Source: Bradyrhizobium sp. 1 (GTDB taxonomy: Bacteria > Pseudomonadota > Alphaproteobacteria > Rhizobiales > Xanthobacteraceae). Taken from it: DNA of 64,000 nucleotides. The notes below the pieces were generated by a model. The model had not been told where the DNA came from and searched no databases. It was given only the letters and a program-made list of their open reading frames with translations. The position numbers and the translations under genes are program-made. The stretch covers positions 695,990 through 759,989 of the forward strand of contig NZ_JADPJH010000033.1 in assembly GCF_023073315.1 (NCBI RefSeq). Direction: 5' to 3'. Numbering within the stretch: the first letter of the stretch is position 1; each line of letters opens with the position of its first letter. Shown piece after piece: positions 33,743 to 40,782 of the stretch.

Positions 33743-34729
33743 ATGGCCACTCCCGCCGCTCTCGAACTGGTCGCCGTCACCAAGCGCTACGACACCACGC
33801 TGGCGGTCGACACCGTCAACCTCAAGATCCCGGCCGGCACCTATTGCTGCCTGCTCGGCCCCTCCGGCTGCGGCAAAACCTCGACCCTGCGCATGATCGC
33901 GGGCCATGAGGCGGTCAGCGAAGGCGACATTATTCTCGGGGCACAGAACGTCACTGACCTCGAGCCGGCCAAGCGCGGCACGGCGATGATGTTTCAATCC
34001 TACGCCCTGTTTCCGCATTTGACCGTGCTCGACAACGTGGCGTTTGCCCTGAAAATGCGCGGCATAGACCGTGCCGTCAGGCACAAGCGCGCCGGCGAAT
34101 TGCTCGAGCTGGTGGCGATGACCCCCTATGCCGCGCGCCTCCCGGCGCAGCTCTCCGGCGGCCAGCAGCAGCGCGTCGCGCTTGCGCGTGCCCTGATCAC
34201 CGAGCCGCAGATCCTCCTGCTCGACGAGCCGCTGTCCGCGCTCGATCCGTTCCTGCGGGTGAAGATGCGTGGCGAGTTGAAACGGCTGCAGCGCGAGCTC
34301 GGCATCAGCTTCATCCAGGTCACCCACGGCCAGGAAGAGGCGATGGCGCTCGCAGACCACATCGTGGTGATGAACCAGGGCAAGATCGAGCAGCAGGGCA
34401 CCGCCCGCGACATCTTCCACCATCCCCGCACCGAATTCGTGGCGCGCTTCATCGGCGGCCACAACGTCCTCAGCGACGCCGGCAAACTCATCGCCGTGCG
34501 CGCCGATCAGCTCGGCATCGTGCCGATCGCTGACGGCGCGGTCGGCGCGCCGGCGCTGCTGACCCAGACCGAGTACCAGGGCTCCTATGTCGCCGTCTCG
34601 CTCACGCTCGACGACGGCACCGCCCTGTTCTCCCACGTTTCCGAGGCCGCCTTCGACGTCCATCCGTTCCGGCCGGGCGATCGCGTGCTGGCCACCTGGG
34701 ATCCCGCCAAGGCGCAGCGCCTGCAATAA
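33743..34729 (+). CDS. ABC transporter ATPase (polyamine/spermidine type)
   Basis: 328 residues. Walker A is GPSGCGKTST, Q-loop FQSYALFP, signature LSGGQQQRVALARAL, Walker B ILLLDEPLSALD, H-loop VTHGQEE. The C-terminal part is a TOBE-type regulatory domain, as in PotA. First gene of a five-gene operon with binding protein, two permeases and a racemase-like enzyme, all in the same direction. It energises import of the ligand. Start chosen because of the sigma-54 promoter. Confidence 0.93.
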   Translation: MATPAALELVAVTKRYDTTLAVDTVNLKIPAGTYCCLLGPSGCGKTSTLRMIAGHEAVSEGDIILGAQNVTDLEPAKRGTAMMFQSYALFPHLTVLDNVAFALKMRGIDRAVRHKRAGELLELVAMTPYAARLPAQLSGGQQQRVALARALITEPQILLLDEPLSALDPFLRVKMRGELKRLQRELGISFIQVTHGQEEAMALADHIVVMNQGKIEQQGTARDIFHHPRTEFVARFIGGHNVLSDAGKLIAVRADQLGIVPIADGAVGAPALLTQTEYQGSYVAVSLTLDDGTALFSHVSEAAFDVHPFRPGDRVLATWDPAKAQRLQ

Positions 34730-34771
34730 CGCCATTGTTTTGAAAATGCGCAACACAGAGGAGTGACTGGA

Positions 34772-36061
34772 ATGACCGAGACGACCAGGAAGACCGGCGT
34801 CAGCCGCCGCACGCTATTGAAGAGCACCGCGGGTCTCGCCGGCCTCGCCGCCGGCTCCGGCGCCATCACCGGCTTTCCCTACGTGATGTCGGCCGAGCCG
34901 AAAGTGCTGCGCTATCTCGGCACCGCCGTGAACGAGGGCGACGAGATCTCCAAGCAGTGCCTGAAGGACACCGGCATCAAGATCGAATACATCACCGCGA
35001 CCACCGACGACGTCACCAAACGCGTGATGACCCAGCCGAACTCCTTCGACGTGCTGGACACCGAATATTTCGCGCTGAAGAAGATCGTGCCCTCGGGCAA
35101 CATCCTTGCCCTCGACGCCAAGAAGATCAAGGAGTTCGACAACATCACGCCGGTCTTCACCAAGGGGGTCACTCCCGGCGGCAAGAAGATCGGGGGCCAA
35201 GGCACCGCGCCCTGGAAGGTGCTCTATCTCGAGGGCAAGGATTCCAAGAAGTTCGCGACGTCGGCGACCGAATTCGTCACGCTGATCCCGACCGTCTACA
35301 ACGCCGACACGCTCGGCATCCGTCCTGATATCATCAAGCGCCCGATCAGCTCGTGGGCTGAACTTCTCAATCCCGAGTTCAAGGGCAAGGCCTCGATCCT
35401 CAACATCCCCTCGATCGGCATCATGGACGCCGCGATGGTCGTCGAAGCCACCGGCAAATATAAGTATGCCGACAAGGGCAACATGACCAAGGAAGAGATC
35501 GATCTCACCATGAAGGTGATGACCGAAGCCAAGAAGGCCGGCCAGTTCCGCGCCTTCTGGAAAGACTTCAACGAGAGCGTCAATTTGATGGCTTCAGGCG
35601 AGACCGTGATCCAGTCGATGTGGTCGCCGGCGGTGACGAAAGTCCGCTCGATGGGCATCGCCTGCACCTTCCAGCCGCTCAAGGAAGGCTATCGTTCCTG
35701 GGCGTCGGGCTTCTGCGTCTCCAAGGGCGTGTCGGGTCAAAAGCTCGAATGGGCCTACGAGTTCGTCAACTGGTTTCTATCAGGTTATGCCGGCGCCTAT
35801 CTCAATCGCCAGGGTTACTACTCCGCCGTGCTCTCCACCGCGAAGGCACATATGGAGCCCTACGAGTGGGCGTACTGGATGGACGGCAAGGCGGCCGAGA
35901 AGGACATCAAGGCGCCCGACGGCTCGCTGCTGGAGAAGGCCGGCGCGGTGCGCGACGGCGGCTCCTACGAGGACCGCATGGGCGGCGTCGCCTGCTGGAA
36001 CGCGGTGATGGACGAGAACGACTACATGGTCCGCAAGTGGAACGAGTTCATCGCGGCGTGA
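34772..36061 (+). CDS. ABC transporter substrate-binding protein (PotD-like, Tat-like signal)
   Basis: 429 residues from ATG 34772 with GAGGAG about eight bases upstream. The N-terminus has SRRTLLKSTAGLAGLAAGSG, a probable twin-arginine signal. The mature protein follows the spermidine/putrescine-binding fold (VLRYLGTAVNEGDEISKQCLKDTGIKIEYI, NIPSIGIMDAAMVVEATGKY). The stop TGA overlaps the ATG of the next permease by one base. The ligand is unknown; the linked racemase suggests a nitrogen-containing compound. Confidence 0.92.
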   Translation: MTETTRKTGVSRRTLLKSTAGLAGLAAGSGAITGFPYVMSAEPKVLRYLGTAVNEGDEISKQCLKDTGIKIEYITATTDDVTKRVMTQPNSFDVLDTEYFALKKIVPSGNILALDAKKIKEFDNITPVFTKGVTPGGKKIGGQGTAPWKVLYLEGKDSKKFATSATEFVTLIPTVYNADTLGIRPDIIKRPISSWAELLNPEFKGKASILNIPSIGIMDAAMVVEATGKYKYADKGNMTKEEIDLTMKVMTEAKKAGQFRAFWKDFNESVNLMASGETVIQSMWSPAVTKVRSMGIACTFQPLKEGYRSWASGFCVSKGVSGQKLEWAYEFVNWFLSGYAGAYLNRQGYYSAVLSTAKAHMEPYEWAYWMDGKAAEKDIKAPDGSLLEKAGAVRDGGSYEDRMGGVACWNAVMDENDYMVRKWNEFIAA

Positions 36062-37020
36062 TGGATACGTCGGAAGACATCCTGCAACAGGCGGCCCCGG
36101 GCTTGATCCCGGGGGCGGGCACAGCGCGCGCCGCAAAGCCGACGCGGCTGTCGCCCTCTTTCATCTCCTGGCTCCAGGCCGGGCCGATGATGCTGGTGTT
36201 TCTCGCCTTCTTCCTCATTCCGCTCGTCTTCGTCGTCATCGTCTCGTTCTGGGACTACAACGAATACCAGCTGCTGCCGGCCTTCTCCGGCCGCGGCTAC
36301 TCCGACACGTTCGAGGGTTGCATCGCGCAGCTCCCCGATCTCTGCACCATCGCAAAGACCTATCTGAAGACGCTGAAGCTCTGCTTCCTGGTCTGGGTGA
36401 TCACGCTCTTCATTGGTTTCTGGGTCGCCTACTTCCTCGCCTTCCACGTCAAGTCCAAGACCTGGCAGATGGGATTGTCACTGCTCTGCACGATCCCGTT
36501 CTGGACCTCCAACGTGATCCGCATGATCGCCTGGATTCCGCTGCTCGGGCGCAACGGCCTCGTCAATTCCGGTCTGGTCAAGACGGGACTGATCAACCAT
36601 CCCGTGGAATGGCTGCTGTTCTCCGAATTTTCCGTGGTGCTGGCGCTGGTCCACCTCTTCACCTTTTTCATGGTGGTGCCGATCTTCAATTCGATGGTGC
36701 GCATCGACAAATCGCTGATCGAGGCCGCCTATGACGCCGGCGCCACCGGCTTCCAGACGCTCGTCAACGTCATCATTCCCCTCACCAAGCCCGGCATCGT
36801 GATCGGCTCGATCTTCGTCATCACCATCGTGATGGGCGACTTCATCACCATCGGCGTGATGGGCGGCCAGCAGATCGCCGCCGCCGGCAAGATCATCGAG
36901 ACGCGGGTCAACGCGCTGCAATTCCCGGCCGCCGCCGCCAACGCCGTGATCCTGCTCGTCATCACCTTCCTGATCATCACCTTGATGTCGCGCATCGTCG
37001 ACATCAAGAAGGAGCTCTAG
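36061..37020 (+). CDS. ABC transporter permease 1 (PotB-like)
   Basis: 319 residues, ATG overlapping the previous stop by one base. About six spans. The EAA loop is SLIEAAYDAGATGFQTLVNVIIPLTKPG. The gene is inside the operon and pairs with the permease at 37024. The N-terminal 25 residues are Ala/Gly/Pro-rich and weakly conserved. Confidence 0.92.
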   Translation: MDTSEDILQQAAPGLIPGAGTARAAKPTRLSPSFISWLQAGPMMLVFLAFFLIPLVFVVIVSFWDYNEYQLLPAFSGRGYSDTFEGCIAQLPDLCTIAKTYLKTLKLCFLVWVITLFIGFWVAYFLAFHVKSKTWQMGLSLLCTIPFWTSNVIRMIAWIPLLGRNGLVNSGLVKTGLINHPVEWLLFSEFSVVLALVHLFTFFMVVPIFNSMVRIDKSLIEAAYDAGATGFQTLVNVIIPLTKPGIVIGSIFVITIVMGDFITIGVMGGQQIAAAGKIIETRVNALQFPAAAANAVILLVITFLIITLMSRIVDIKKEL

Positions 37021-37023
37021 AGC

Positions 37024-37902
37024 ATGAAGGAGGGACGCCCGCGCTCTTTTTACGTGCTCGCGATCTTCTTCGCGGCCTACACGCTGTTTCTCTACGGCCC
37101 GATGATCGCGATCTACGTGCTGTCGTTCCAGGGGCCGGCGGGCGGCCTCACCTTCCCGATGAACGGCGTGTCGACCTTCTGGATCGCAAAACTGTTCCAG
37201 GGCACCGGCATCGTCGATCTCGGCGCGGCCTTCCGCCGCTCGCTGCTGCTGGGTGTGATCGTGATGATCGTCACCGTCGTGCTGTCGGTCGCGGCCGGCA
37301 TGGCCTTCCGCCGCAAATTCAAGGCGCAAAGCATTTTGTTCTACTCGGCGATCGCGAGCCTGATCGTGCCCTCGATCATCACCTCGCTCGGCATCTCCCT
37401 TGAATTCCGCATCATCGACGATCTGATCAAGGCGCATTGGAACGAGAACTTCGAGACCTCGATGGGCCTGCTCACCTCCGGCCTCGGCGCGCATCTGACC
37501 TGGACGCTGCCGTTCGGCCTTCTCATCATGTTCGCGATCTTCAACCGCTTTGATCCCCGGCTGGAAGAAGCCGCGCGCGATCTCGGCGCGACGCCGTGGC
37601 AGGCCTTCCGCCATGTCGTGCTGCCGATCATCCTGCCCTCGGTGATCGGCATCGGCCTGTTTGGCTTCACGCTGTCCTGGGACGAGCTCGCCCGCTCCAG
37701 TCAGGCGATCGGGGCGGTGAACACGCTGCCACTCGATCTGCAGGGCCTCACGACCACCGTGACCAACCCCGATATCTATGCGCTCGGCACCGTGATCTCG
37801 GCCGTCTCGTTCACGGTGATCAGCCTTGCGCTCGGCACCATCCACGTGCTCAACAAGCGGCAGGCGGCCAAGGGCTCGGACGCCGGCAAAGGACTTGTCT
37901 GA
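37024..37902 (+). CDS. ABC transporter permease 2 (PotC-like)
   Basis: 292 residues, ATG 37024 preceded by AAGGAG. Six spans. The EAA loop is RLEEAARDLGATPWQAFRHVVLPIILP. Only three bases separate it from the previous stop. With the ATPase, binding protein and first permease it makes a complete importer. Confidence 0.93.
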   Translation: MKEGRPRSFYVLAIFFAAYTLFLYGPMIAIYVLSFQGPAGGLTFPMNGVSTFWIAKLFQGTGIVDLGAAFRRSLLLGVIVMIVTVVLSVAAGMAFRRKFKAQSILFYSAIASLIVPSIITSLGISLEFRIIDDLIKAHWNENFETSMGLLTSGLGAHLTWTLPFGLLIMFAIFNRFDPRLEEAARDLGATPWQAFRHVVLPIILPSVIGIGLFGFTLSWDELARSSQAIGAVNTLPLDLQGLTTTVTNPDIYALGTVISAVSFTVISLALGTIHVLNKRQAAKGSDAGKGLV

Positions 37903-37907
37903 TCGCG

Positions 37908-38639
37908 ATGCGACTGCACGTCGTCAATCCCAACACGACCGCGTCGATGACGGCGAAGATCGCGGTCGCTGCGCGCGCGATCGCCCTGCCCGATACCATG
38001 ATCGATGCACGTCAGCCCACCATGGGCCCGGTCTCGATCGAGGGCTTTTACGACGAAGCCTTCGCCGTCCCCGGCATGCTCGGCTGCATCCGCGAGGCCG
38101 ACCGCGACGGCGCGGACGCGCACATCATCGCCTGCTTCGACGACACCGGCCTCGACGCCGCGCGCGCGGTCGCGAAAGCGCCGGTGATCGGCATTGGCGA
38201 AGCCGGCTTCCACATCGCGAGCCTGATCGCCGCGCGCTTTGCCGTGGTGACGACGCTCGGTGTCTCCATCGTGCCGATCGAGCACAACTTGCGGAAATAC
38301 GGCCTCGCTGAGCGTTGCGCCCGTGTTCGCGCCGCGGAGGTCCCGGTGCTGGCACTGGAAGAGCGCAACACCGACGCGCTCGCAAAAATCTCCGCGGAGA
38401 TCACCGCCGCGATCCGCGACGACCGCGCGGAGGCCATCGTGCTCGGCTGCGCCGGCATGGCCGATCTCGCCGCCGAGCTCGCCGCCACGCATGGCCTGCC
38501 CGTGGTCGACGGCGTCGCCGCCGCGGTGACGCTGGCAGAATCACTGGTGCGGCTGGGACTGAAGACGTCCCGGCTCGGGCCCTATGCGGCGCCGCGATCG
38601 AAGACCTATTCCGGGCCGTTTTCGCCGTTTCAGCCCTGA
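37908..38639 (+). CDS. Asp/Glu/hydantoin racemase-family protein
   Basis: 243 residues, MRLHVVNPNTTASMTAKIA. The family's two catalytic Cys are visible in IIACFDDTGLDAAR and IVLGCAGMADLA. The N-terminal NPNT motif and PVIGIGEAGFHIASLIA match the hydantoin/allantoin racemase branch. It is five bases after the permease stop, so it is the last gene of the operon. It probably racemises the imported compound (a hydantoin or ureide) before degradation; no hydantoinase is present in the window. Confidence 0.9.
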   Translation: MRLHVVNPNTTASMTAKIAVAARAIALPDTMIDARQPTMGPVSIEGFYDEAFAVPGMLGCIREADRDGADAHIIACFDDTGLDAARAVAKAPVIGIGEAGFHIASLIAARFAVVTTLGVSIVPIEHNLRKYGLAERCARVRAAEVPVLALEERNTDALAKISAEITAAIRDDRAEAIVLGCAGMADLAAELAATHGLPVVDGVAAAVTLAESLVRLGLKTSRLGPYAAPRSKTYSGPFSPFQP

Positions 38640-38809
38640 ATCCTGCCACCCCGCCTGGACGCAAGGGGACGAAGCTTACTTTTTTGAGCTGCAGCCTCTT
38701 TTTGGTTCCAATTGTTGCCGAACAGTAACACTTTCGGGACATCCCGGCCGCCGCTTTTGGGTTGCCGGACTTCGCCACTCACCAAGATTCAATTTGGGTT
38801 TTGTCAGCG

Positions 38810-39304
38810 ATGATCGATCTCGCAGAGGACACATCGTCCAACCCCCTGCTTCGCCTTGGCGCCCAGCCGATCGCGCTGACCGCCGCCGCCCTTCTCCTGC
38901 TGATCGCCGGCGTGACCTCGATCGCGATCTGGCGCGCCTATACGGGCTCTGCACCCGAACCCGACCGTGTGGTGGCGTCGCGGCAGCTCCAGACCCGCAC
39001 CGCCCAAGCCTCCGAGCAGCTGGTCGAGAAGACCAAGGGGCTAGAGGCGACCCAGCAGGAATCGATCGACCAGCTCCAGGTCGTGCAGGACCAGCTCCAG
39101 ACGATGAGACGTCTGATGGCGGCGCAGCAAGCCGACACCAAGCGCCTGTCCGAGCAGGTCACGACGCTGAACGAGTCCATCGACAGCCTGCGGCAGTCCT
39201 TCGCTAGCACGCGGGCCACCGAGGCCGAGACGCCCTCGGTTACCCGCAGGAAACCGGCGCGACATCGCCTCCACGCCAGCGCGCGCAAGCGCTCGCGCGG
39301 TTAG
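38810..39304 (+). CDS. Single-span membrane protein with coiled coil
   Basis: 164 residues from ATG 38810. One membrane helix (ALTAAALLLLIAGVTSIAIW) is followed by a long Gln/Glu-rich coiled coil (about residues 60-130, with repeated Q-x-x-L-x-x-M patterns) and a basic tail (RRKPARHRLHASARKRSRG). The topology suggests a cytoplasmic N-terminus and a periplasmic coiled coil, or the reverse. Function unknown. Confidence 0.78.
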   Translation: MIDLAEDTSSNPLLRLGAQPIALTAAALLLLIAGVTSIAIWRAYTGSAPEPDRVVASRQLQTRTAQASEQLVEKTKGLEATQQESIDQLQVVQDQLQTMRRLMAAQQADTKRLSEQVTTLNESIDSLRQSFASTRATEAETPSVTRRKPARHRLHASARKRSRG

Positions 39305-39328
39305 CTTGCGACATTAATTTTTTCGACT

Positions 39329-39358
39329 TGTGAACTGGATCACATTCGCCTGTATGAT
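39329..39358 (+). promoter_or_regulatory. CRP/FNR-type palindrome with a -10-like element
   Basis: TGTGAACTGGATCACA (39329-39344) is the exact CRP half-site palindrome TGTGA-N6-TCACA. TGTATGAT (extended -10) follows at 39351-39358. The expected start is about 39365. With the palindrome centred near -28 the factor would overlap the -35 region, so it may repress. Confidence 0.55.
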
Positions 39359-39364
39359 TCCGCG

Positions 39365-39458
39365 CCATGGTGTCCGCTACCGGATGGCGTGAGCCGATTT
39401 CAATGTCCGGGGCTGGCAAGGTCGTTGACGGTATATTGCGTCAACGGCCTTGTTTTTT
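39365..39458 (+). ncRNA. Candidate plus-strand small RNA, about 94 bases
   Basis: From the start predicted by the -10 element to a strong intrinsic terminator the transcript would be about 94 bases. It is not needed as a leader because the next plus-strand gene is far away and the next gene on the right is on the other strand. It contains an ATG frame at 39367 that runs through the terminator and is probably not translated. Alternatively the terminator simply ends the upstream coiled-coil gene's message. Confidence 0.4.
39418..39458 (+). terminator. Intrinsic terminator
   Basis: AAGGTCGTTGACG pairs with CGTCAACGGCCTT (one G-U) around an 8-base loop, followed by GTTTTTTAG. It is a textbook terminator on the plus strand. 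Confidence 0.92.
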
Positions 39459-39480
39459 AGTGGTTAGCTCTGCGTCGAGA

Positions 39481-39858
39481 CTACTCGCAGACGTCCACGC
39501 GGCGGACACGCCAGCCTGACGGCGTCATCACGCGCTTGCGCACGACGTAGCAGCCGCCATAGCCGCCATCGTCGTAGCCGGTACCATAGTAATAGGGATC
39601 GCCGTAATAGGGGTTTCCGTAGCCGTAATAGCCGCCGTAGTAGCCGGCACCGGCGAGGCCTACCCCGATCCCGACGCCGGGCCAGAAGCCGCCGCCATGC
39701 CAATGGCCGCCATGGCCCCAGCCGCCACCGCCATGCCAGCCCCCGCCGCCATGGAAGCCGCCACCATGACCGAAACCGCCCGCAGCCTGGGCCGCCTGCG
39801 GCGCCGATAGTCCGACCGCCGCGACGGCCAAGGCCGCCATCATCATCTTGCGTAACAT
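39481..39858 (-). CDS. Exported glycine/histidine/tyrosine-rich protein
   Basis: 125 residues from ATG 39858, with GGAGG 11 bases upstream. The signal peptide is MLRKMMMAALAVAAVGLSAPQAAQA. It then has a Gly/His-rich block (GGGFHGGGGWHGGGGWGHGGHW), a Gly/Tyr block and a conserved C-terminal motif (GGCYVVRKRVMTPSGWRVRRVDVCE) with two Cys. The His-rich part may bind metal. This type is very common in Bradyrhizobium; function unknown. Confidence 0.85.
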   Translation of the reverse strand: MLRKMMMAALAVAAVGLSAPQAAQAAGGFGHGGGFHGGGGWHGGGGWGHGGHWHGGGFWPGVGIGVGLAGAGYYGGYYGYGNPYYGDPYYYGTGYDDGGYGGCYVVRKRVMTPSGWRVRRVDVCE

Positions 39859-39962
39859 CACTCGATCCTCCGCGTGGACACGCTCCACGCTTTCACACCA
39901 GGACCAAGCTAACGTCACACAGGCGTTCCTGACAGCCTCCCTGCCTCACTTCCGCGCGAGCA

Positions 39963-40277
39963 TCAGCAGCCGCGGCAGATGCTCTTGAGTTTCTTGTCGA
40001 GCATCCGGTTTTCAGCGTTCACCGTAGGGTCCGCGTTGGGATCCGCCCCCATCCCGGTGCCGGTCGTGACACCGGACGAACCCGACGACTGCGCGGTGCC
40101 CGCGCTATTGGTGCCGGGGGGCGAAGCGGGGGAATTTGCAACGCCACCAGCGGTGCCAGTCGTTCCGGCGGAGCCGGTACCGCCGGTTGCTTGTGCGAAC
40201 GACACGGCCGGCATCGCGGCAAGGCTGAGGATCACGATCAAGGTCTTCGTTGAAATGGTTGCTGGCGATTTGGCCAT
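39963..40277 (-). CDS. Small exported Gly/Ser/Thr-rich protein
   Basis: 104 residues, ATG 40277 after AGGGAGAA. The signal peptide is TKTLIVILSLAAMPAVSFAQA. A low-complexity GTGSAGTTGTAGG-type linker leads to a C-terminal helix (VNAENRMLDKKLKSICRGC) with two Cys. It has a strong EcfG-type promoter 24 bases upstream, so it probably belongs to the general stress response. Confidence 0.8.
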   Translation of the reverse strand: MAKSPATISTKTLIVILSLAAMPAVSFAQATGGTGSAGTTGTAGGVANSPASPPGTNSAGTAQSSGSSGVTTGTGMGADPNADPTVNAENRMLDKKLKSICRGC

Positions 40278-40300
40278 CGGAAATTCTCCCTTTGGCCGTC

Positions 40301-40325
40301 AACGGTCCTGACAAGGACCCGTTCC
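40301..40325 (-). promoter_or_regulatory. EcfG-type general stress promoter
   Basis: On the minus strand GGAAC (40325-40321) and CGTT (40304-40301) are 16 bases apart, the spacing of the alphaproteobacterial EcfG promoter (GGAAC-N16/17-CGTT). It lies just upstream of the exported protein gene starting at 40277. Confidence 0.65.
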
Positions 40326-40373
40326 GGAACAAATGCCGTCACATCAGCTTGAAACAGGGAGGCAGTCACGATC

Positions 40374-40604
40374 ATGCGCAAACTGATCGCGTTCGATGAG
40401 GACACGTTCGACAAGCTGAAGCAATTGGGCCGCGACAGGATGGCGACGTTCCAGGAGCTTGCCGACGAAGCCTTCGCCGACCTCCTGAAGAAGCACGGCA
40501 TCCCCATCGATCTCAGGGACGCGCTGCGCAAGAGCGCGAAGCTCGATCGTGAAACGAGCAAGGCGACGGCGCATCCCAAAACCAGAAAGGCAAAGTCACG
40601 ATGA
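40374..40604 (+). CDS. Small ribbon-helix-helix-like protein
   Basis: 76 residues, MRKLIAFDEDTFDKLKQLGRDR. A short strand (KLIAFDE), two helices (TFDKLKQLGRDRMATFQELADEAFADLLKKHG) and a Lys/Arg tail fit a CopG/MetJ-like DNA-binding fold. Its stop overlaps the ATG of the next small gene (ATGA). Function unknown. Confidence 0.72.
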   Translation: MRKLIAFDEDTFDKLKQLGRDRMATFQELADEAFADLLKKHGIPIDLRDALRKSAKLDRETSKATAHPKTRKAKSR

Positions 40605-40765
40605 CCGATCGCGATCCCTTTGCAGAGGGCGAACGCGCCGCGCGCGAGAACATTCCGGCAGGGGCCAATCCTTATCTCGACGGCAGCGACGAGCATGCGC
40701 TCTGGGCCGCCGGCCACGAGAAGGTCGCAGCAAGCATCGAAGCGCGCGAATCCGAGGGGAGCTGA
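40601..40765 (+). CDS. 54-residue protein resembling RMF/CrpP
   Basis: The gene overlaps the previous stop by ATGA and reads MTDRDPFAEGERAARENIPA, then GANPYLDGSDEHALWAAGHE. The spacing of AxxG..A, NPY and W-x-x-G resembles ribosome modulation factor and CrpP-type small proteins, which share G-x-x-A...C/N-PY...W-x-x-G-W. The match is by eye only. It is probably coupled to the RHH-like gene. Confidence 0.6.
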   Translation: MTDRDPFAEGERAARENIPAGANPYLDGSDEHALWAAGHEKVAASIEARESEGS

Positions 40766-40782
40766 CGCCACGCTCGCAGCAG

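Noticed and set aside
36478..37845. Minus-strand open frame of 455 codons across both permease genes
   Set aside because: His/Asp/Arg-rich shadow of two well-supported permeases.
40301..40360. A second EcfG promoter on the plus strand (GGAAC at 40326) for the RHH-like gene
   Set aside because: At 17 bases downstream the sequence is CTTG, not CGTT, so the -10 element is missing.
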